From contig NZ_JAMXIC010000019.1 in assembly GCF_027587375.1 (NCBI RefSeq), positions 40,813 to 104,812 of the forward strand: DNA of 64,000 nucleotides, given 5' to 3'. The DNA is from Arthrobacter sp. B2a2-09. GTDB taxonomy: Bacteria; Actinomycetota; Actinomycetes; Actinomycetales; Micrococcaceae. The notes below the pieces were generated by a model. That model was given only the letters and a program-made list of their open reading frames with translations, was not told the DNA's origin and searched no databases. The position numbers and the translations under genes are program-made. How positions within the stretch are numbered: the stretch's first letter is position 1; each line of letters opens with the position of its first letter. Shown piece after piece: positions 59,535 through 64,000 of the stretch.

Positions 59535-59722
59535 GCTTACCTCCGCTTGATCGTGCCGGGGATGATATTCAGCCCCAGCCAGGCTTTCGGCCTGTCTGTC
59601 TCGACTCTAGCGCCTAGCGTGCTCCCCTGCCTCGCTACATCCCCACCGGCTCCCAAACCTCGCTGCGCTCGGTGTGGGTCCCTCGCCGGGGTGGGCCCCG
59701 GGATGGAGCACGCACGCCAGGC

Positions 59723-60640
59723 TTAGCCGGGAGTCAGAATGAAGTCCCAAGGATCGCTGTTGGTGGAAGCCACCCGGATCTCGACGTCGTGACCCTGGTC
59801 CGCGAGCACGTTGCCCAGCGCTTCGGCCGCGGCGGGCAGCCAGAGCCACTCGCTCGCGAAATGCGATACGTCAACGAGATACGGCCTGCCGTTAACGGCA
59901 GCTTCACGCGCTTCGGACGCCGGGTGGTGCCGCATATCCGCGGTGACGTAGATGTCCGCCTGGCTCGCCCGGACGGCGTCGAAGAGACTGTCTCCGGCGC
60001 CCCCGCAAACGGCCACGCGGCGCACCAGTCCGTCCTTGTCCCCGGCGACCCGCACGCCACCGGCCACTGAGGGCAGGATCTCGAATACCCGGGCGGCGAA
60101 ATCTCCCAGGGTCATGAGTTCAGGCAGGTCCCCGACCCGGCCGATCCCCTCTTCCGGCAGGCCGTGGACCGCAGGCGCCAGTGGGACAACGTTGTCCAGC
60201 CCGAACGCGTCGGCGAGGACATCGGAAACGCCTCCGACGGCGGAGTCCCCGTTGGTGTGCACGGTCAACAGTCCGGTACCTGACTCTATGAGCCGATGGA
60301 CGGCAAGGCCCTTGGCACTCGTGGCGGCAACGGAGGTGACACCCTTGAGCAGCAAAGGATGGTGCGTGACGAGGAGCTCGGCGCCCCATTCAATGGCTTC
60401 TTCAATAGCGGCGAGGGTCGGATCCACAGCGAACATGACCTTGGTGACGGTGGCGGTTGGCCGTCCGACCACAAGGCCCACCTCGTCCCAGTCCTCAGCG
60501 AGCGACTCCGGCCAGAGCTCTTCCACTGCCAATAAGACCTGACCTAGCGTAGGGGTGCTGGCTCTTGGACTTCCGGCTGCACCGTTTTCCGGTTCTTCCC
60601 CGGATCCTGTATCTGCAACCGCGGTGTTCACAGCTTCCAT
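59723..60640 (-). CDS. Nif3-like dinuclear metal center protein
   Basis: A 305-residue member of the Nif3/YbgI/DUF34 family that forms hexameric rings. Metal ligands are visible in WGAELLVTHHPLLLKG and EAAVNGRPYLVDVSHFASEW, and the NGDSAVGGVSDVLADAFGL segment is typical. GTP cyclohydrolase-like or salvage roles have been proposed, but function is unsettled. The N-terminal 30 residues are low complexity, so a later start is possible. It is upstream of the coiled-coil gene on the same strand. Confidence 0.88.
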   Translation of the reverse strand: MEAVNTAVADTGSGEEPENGAAGSPRASTPTLGQVLLAVEELWPESLAEDWDEVGLVVGRPTATVTKVMFAVDPTLAAIEEAIEWGAELLVTHHPLLLKGVTSVAATSAKGLAVHRLIESGTGLLTVHTNGDSAVGGVSDVLADAFGLDNVVPLAPAVHGLPEEGIGRVGDLPELMTLGDFAARVFEILPSVAGGVRVAGDKDGLVRRVAVCGGAGDSLFDAVRASQADIYVTADMRHHPASEAREAAVNGRPYLVDVSHFASEWLWLPAAAEALGNVLADQGHDVEIRVASTNSDPWDFILTPG

Positions 60641-60786
60641 GCATTACATTCTTGCGCATCCGACGGCCAAGACGCGCTTGCGGCTACCGGACTGTTTGAG
60701 ATTGTTGCCACCGGCCGGGTCTGCGCCGTCACAGTCCCGTAAGGTTGTGCGGGAATCATCCAGGACTCCCAGCCATTGAAGAGATC

Positions 60787-61311
60787 ATGAAAACTTTTGT
60801 ACTTGGTGGAGGCTGCTTCTGGTGCCTTGACGCTGTCTATCAGAAGACCAAGGGCGTCAGTTCCGTGGTTTCCGGATACACGGGCGGGCACATCCGCAAC
60901 CCCGACTATTACGATGTCTGCTCCGGAATGACGGGCCACGCAGAGGTCGTCGCTGTGACTTTCGACGAGGACATCATCCCGGCGGACATCATCCTGGACA
61001 TGTTCTTCGCCCTGCACGATCCCACCACGCTCAACCGCCAAGGCTACGACGTCGGGACCCAGTACCGTTCCTCGATGTTCTACACCACCACGGAAGAAAA
61101 GATCCTCTTCGAAGAAGCCATCCTCCGGAACCAGGAACTGTGGTCCAAGCCGATTGTGACCGAGGTCAGTAGGCTGCCGGACTTTTACGAAGCCGAGTCC
61201 ATCCACCAGGACTACTACGCCAAGTTCCCGGAGCAAGGCTATTGTCAGGTGATCATCAACCCCAAGCTCGCCAAGGCCCGGAAATATTACTCTTCGTGGC
61301 TCCGCGCGTAG
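60787..61311 (+). CDS. msrA: Peptide-methionine (S)-S-oxide reductase
   Basis: A 174-residue MsrA. MKTFVLGGGCFWCLDAVYQ carries the catalytic Cys10 and the GCFWC motif, with VSGYTGGHIRNPDYYDVCSGMTGHAEVV and FFALHDPTTLNRQGYDVGTQYRS completing the site. The resolving cysteine may be in EQGYCQVIINPK. ATG 60787 follows GAAGAG. Divergent from the Nif3-like gene. Part of the thiol/sulfur cluster with cysK-cysE. Confidence 0.95.
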   Translation: MKTFVLGGGCFWCLDAVYQKTKGVSSVVSGYTGGHIRNPDYYDVCSGMTGHAEVVAVTFDEDIIPADIILDMFFALHDPTTLNRQGYDVGTQYRSSMFYTTTEEKILFEEAILRNQELWSKPIVTEVSRLPDFYEAESIHQDYYAKFPEQGYCQVIINPKLAKARKYYSSWLRA

Positions 61312-61386
61312 CAGCGTGTAGCACCGCTCGTTAGGCTGACCTCAGCAGTAGCTATTTCAGCGAATTCAGAGAATAGGCATGATTAC

Positions 61387-62322
61387 ATGGCACGGATCTA
61401 CGACGACGTCACCCAGCTGATCGGCGGAACCCCCCTGGTCCGCTTGAACAGGCTCACCGAAGGCTTGGACGCCACGGTTGCCGTGAAGCTCGAGTTCTAC
61501 AACCCCGCCAATAGCGTCAAGGACCGTATCGGCGTCGCCATCGTCGACGCCGCCGAGAAATCCGGTGCGCTGAAGCCGGGCGGCACCATCGTCGAGGGAA
61601 CTTCCGGTAACACCGGCATCGCACTGGCCCTGGTCGGCGCGGCGCGCGGTTACAAGGTCATCCTGACAATGCCGGAAACCATGTCCACCGAGCGCCGCGT
61701 CATGCTGCGCGCCTACGGTGCGGACATTGTCCTGACTCCCGGCTCTGAAGGCATGCGTGGCGCCGTCGAGAAGGCACAGGAGATCGTCGCCAACACGGAG
61801 AACTCCATCTGGGCCCAGCAGTTCGCCAACGAGGCAAACCCGGCAATCCACCGCGCCACCACGGCCGAGGAAATCTGGGCGGACACCGAAGGCGGAGTGG
61901 ACATCTTCGTCGGCGGCGTCGGCACGGGCGGCACCATCACCGGCGTCGGGCAGGTCCTGAAGGAGCGCAAGCCCGAAATCCAAATTGTGGCCGTTGAGCC
62001 CAAGGACTCCGCCATCCTGAACGGCGGCGCCCCCGGCCCGCACAAGATCCAGGGACTTGGCGCGAACTTCATTCCGGAAATCCTGGACACGAACGTCTAT
62101 GACGAGGTCCTCGACGCAACCCTCGAGGACTCCGTGGCCACCGCACGTGCCCTCGGCACCAAGGAAGGCATCCTGGGCGGCATCTCGGCCGGCGCAGCCG
62201 TGTGGGGTGCCTTGGAGCTGGCAAAGCGTCCGGAGAACAAGGACAAGCTCATCGTGGCGATCGTTCCCGACTTCGGCGAACGTTACATCTCCACAGTGCT
62301 TTTTGACGACATTCGCGGCTGA
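61387..62322 (+). CDS. cysK: Cysteine synthase A
   Basis: A 311-residue PLP enzyme that makes cysteine from O-acetylserine and sulfide. The PLP lysine is Lys45 in NPANSVKDRIG. VEGTSGNTGIALAL binds the substrate carboxylate and GGVGTGGTITGVGQVL the PLP phosphate. The C-terminus is the usual one for the CysK partner of CysE. It is 50 bases upstream of cysE. Confidence 0.95.
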   Translation: MARIYDDVTQLIGGTPLVRLNRLTEGLDATVAVKLEFYNPANSVKDRIGVAIVDAAEKSGALKPGGTIVEGTSGNTGIALALVGAARGYKVILTMPETMSTERRVMLRAYGADIVLTPGSEGMRGAVEKAQEIVANTENSIWAQQFANEANPAIHRATTAEEIWADTEGGVDIFVGGVGTGGTITGVGQVLKERKPEIQIVAVEPKDSAILNGGAPGPHKIQGLGANFIPEILDTNVYDEVLDATLEDSVATARALGTKEGILGGISAGAAVWGALELAKRPENKDKLIVAIVPDFGERYISTVLFDDIRG

Positions 62323-62372
62323 TTGCGGACTCCCCGCAACCGCTTTCTTTCATTTCCTGTAGAAAGGTCTTT

Positions 62373-62957
62373 GTGAGCTTCTTCGCAAGACTTATGGAGG
62401 ACCTCGAGGCTGCCCGGTCACATGACCCGGCGGCCCGAGGCTCCTTTGAGAACTTTTTTGCATACTCCGGCCTGCATGCCATCTGGGCGCACCGCCTGAC
62501 GCACAAACTGTGGCAAAACCCTGAGCTGCGCTTCCCGGCACGGCTCATTTCCCAGCTTGCCCGCTTCCTGACCGGTATCGAGATCCACCCCGGCGCAACC
62601 ATCGGCCGCAGGTTCTTCATTGACCACGGCATGGGTGTGGTGATCGGTGAGACTGCCGAGATCGGCGAAGACGTCATGATCTACCACGGCGTGACGTTGG
62701 GTGGCCGTTCGTTGGCCAAGGTCAAGCGACACCCCACCATCGGAGATCGCGTCACCATCGGAGCCGGGGCCAAGGTACTTGGTCCCATCACCATCGGCGC
62801 CGACAGTGCCATTGGCGCCAACGCCGTGGTGGTCAAGGACGCACCGCCTGAGTCGATCATCACCGGCGTTCCCGCAACGTGGCGGCACCGCGATGCCAAG
62901 AGCGAAACCAAGCCCGCCGTCGATCCCGCCGAATACTACATCGAATACCGGATCTAG
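62373..62957 (+). CDS. cysE: Serine O-acetyltransferase
   Basis: A 194-residue left-handed beta-helix acetyltransferase, a short form (EpsC-like) without the long N-terminal domain of E. coli CysE. GIEIHPGATIGRRFFIDHGMGVVIGETAEIGEDV and YHGVTLGG contain the catalytic His region. It ends DPAEYYIEYRI; the terminal Ile is the residue that in CysE enters the CysK active site, so the cysteine synthase complex can form. The start is GTG after AGAAAGG. It overlaps the end of the opposing SDR by four bases. Confidence 0.94.
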   Translation: MSFFARLMEDLEAARSHDPAARGSFENFFAYSGLHAIWAHRLTHKLWQNPELRFPARLISQLARFLTGIEIHPGATIGRRFFIDHGMGVVIGETAEIGEDVMIYHGVTLGGRSLAKVKRHPTIGDRVTIGAGAKVLGPITIGADSAIGANAVVVKDAPPESIITGVPATWRHRDAKSETKPAVDPAEYYIEYRI

Positions 62958-63787
62958 CCGGAAAAGCGCTTGTAGGCGTTCCAGAAAACGGTGTCGAACG
63001 CCCGGTCGGGAAGTATCCTGCGCAAGGCGAGAATGGTCCAGGCCCCCCTGCCCACAGGGTATCGGGTCCTGGGCCTTCGCGACGTTGCCGCATGCACTAT
63101 GGCTCCCGCCACAGTACGCGGGTGCGTCGACAGCGCGGTTCCCGACGTCGATGCCAAGGCGGCCGCGACGATCCCTGCCTGCTCGCGATACGGTCCATGT
63201 CCCGAGACCGTCAGCAGGCTCTCCCCCGCGATGGTGCCCCATTCCGTGTCCGTGCCGGCGGGCTCGATGATTGCCACGTCGATGCCATGGGGCTTCAGTT
63301 CCAGACGGAGGGAGTCGCTGAGGCCCTCGACGGCGAATTTTGTTCCGTGGTACCAGGCGCCGAGGGGTTCATACATTTTGCCGCCGATCGAGGACACGTT
63401 GATGATCCTGCCGGAGGCCGCAGCACGCATCACGGGAATCACCAGCTGCGACATCCGGGCGAGTCCGAAGACGTTGACCTCGAACTGGCGGCGGCCCTCA
63501 TCCAGCGGCACCTCCTCCAAGGAACCGTAGGACCCGTATCCGGCGTTGTTGACCAGTACGTCGATCCGCCCCTGCTCGGCCAGGACAAGGTCCACTGCAG
63601 CCTTCATCGAGTCATCCTCAGTGACGTCCAGGGACAACACCTTGATTCCGTGGGCTTTGAGCGGCTCCATCTTTTCGACGCGCCGCGCCCCCGCGTACAC
63701 GAGCAACCCGGCCTTGCTGAGTCTGATGGCGGCTTCGAAGCCGATTCCGGTTGACGCACCTGTGACAAATGCGACGCGTTGCGGCAT
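62954..63787 (-). CDS. SDR family oxidoreductase
   Basis: A 277-residue classical SDR. TGASTGIG at residues 9-16, NNAGYGSYGSLEEVPLD, IINVSSIGG with the catalytic Ser, and YHGTKFAVEGLSDSLRLEL with Tyr and Lys. The C-terminal extension (TRYPVGRGAWTILALRRILPDRAFD) is typical of a group often annotated as oxidoreductase/short-chain dehydrogenase of the 17-beta-HSD-like set. Substrate unknown. Confidence 0.88.
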   Translation of the reverse strand: MPQRVAFVTGASTGIGFEAAIRLSKAGLLVYAGARRVEKMEPLKAHGIKVLSLDVTEDDSMKAAVDLVLAEQGRIDVLVNNAGYGSYGSLEEVPLDEGRRQFEVNVFGLARMSQLVIPVMRAAASGRIINVSSIGGKMYEPLGAWYHGTKFAVEGLSDSLRLELKPHGIDVAIIEPAGTDTEWGTIAGESLLTVSGHGPYREQAGIVAAALASTSGTALSTHPRTVAGAIVHAATSRRPRTRYPVGRGAWTILALRRILPDRAFDTVFWNAYKRFSG

Positions 63788-63838
63788 GGACTGCTCCTCG
63801 TGTGGCGGGTTGGTGTTTCCTGCAGGACCTGCCTACGG

Positions 63839-63883
63839 CAAAGGCCGGCGCCTCCCACAGTATCGGGGAAGTGCCGGCCTTTG
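63839..63883 (-). terminator. Terminator of the gene running off the right end
   Basis: CAAAGGCCGGC pairs with GCCGGCCTTTG. On the minus strand it lies 25 bases after the stop at 63909. Confidence 0.8.
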
Positions 63884-63908
63884 TCAGGAACCGAGTGGGG
63901 CAGGGTCC

Positions 63909-64000
63909 CTAGTGCGTGTCGACTGCCGAGATCTCGGACTTGTCTTCGCCCCACAGGGTGTGGAAGGTACCCTCGGCGTCGACGCGGCCGTAGGTGTGCG
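63909..64000 (-). CDS. C-terminal end of an unidentified protein, cut by window edge
   Basis: The last 30 codons read HTYGRVDAEGTFHTLW followed by GEDKSEISAVDTH and TAG. It is followed by the terminator above, which supports a real gene end. Too short for me to name the family. Confidence 0.6.
   Translation of the reverse strand, partial: HTYGRVDAEGTFHTLWGEDKSEISAVDTH

Overview
The window is high-GC DNA from an actinobacterium, most likely a member of the Micrococcaceae of the Arthrobacter/Paenarthrobacter type. Evidence for this is the tig-clpP1-clpP2-clpX cluster, a mycothiol-dependent nitroreductase homologue, MptB-type polyprenol-phosphate mannosyltransferases, a T-box in front of ileS, and frequent GTG/TTG starts. 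From valS to ssb the gene content follows the Mycobacterium tuberculosis stretch Rv2448c-Rv2478c (valS, clpX, clpP2, clpP1, tig, nei, rpiB, Rv2466c, pepN, glbO, ettA-like, ssbB). This is therefore an old conserved actinobacterial neighbourhood.

Layout of the left host segment (1-26.7 kb): truncated ileS with its T-box leader; an SDR; a coupled methyltransferase/DUF488 pair; valS; an Fpg/Nei-type glycosylase; a DsbA-family protein; the Clp protease cluster with trigger factor; tRNA-Pro and tRNA-Gly; nei and rpiB; a DUF1648 membrane protein; pepN; OsmC; an epimerase-like protein; an MscS channel followed by a truncated haemoglobin; an uncharacterised protein; tesB; ettA; a lipoprotein; and the C-terminal part of an ssb gene.

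A mobile element of about 16.3 kb (about 26,732-43,032) sits inside that ssb gene. The C-terminal coding part of ssb lies at its left edge and the N-terminal part (51 codons) at its right edge; rejoining them in frame restores a 188-residue SSB. The element has a large serine integrase, a few tiny genes including a lipoprotein, a RepA-like ATPase followed by a repeat- and palindrome-rich region that looks like an origin, a chain of small overlapping genes, HNH endonuclease, terminase, portal, a fused prohead protease-major capsid protein, connectors, major tail protein, a short tape measure and three tail-tip proteins. I see no holin, endolysin or recognisable immunity repressor. It is either a miniature siphovirus with unfamiliar lysis and immunity genes, a defective prophage, or a satellite that depends on a helper. 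Its base composition is visibly more AT-rich than its surroundings, most clearly between genes.

The right host segment (43.2-64 kb) holds tRNA-Arg, a GNAT protein, methionine aminopeptidase, an AlkD-like protein, and a four-gene block of membrane glycosyltransferases (MptB-like, two tandem GT87-like, MptB-like). It continues with orn, tRNA-His, def, an acyltransferase-like protein, a membrane-anchored HNH nuclease, a long-form GAPDH, RNase P RNA, yaaA, a coiled-coil protein, a Nif3-like protein, msrA, cysK-cysE and an SDR. A truncated gene runs off the end.
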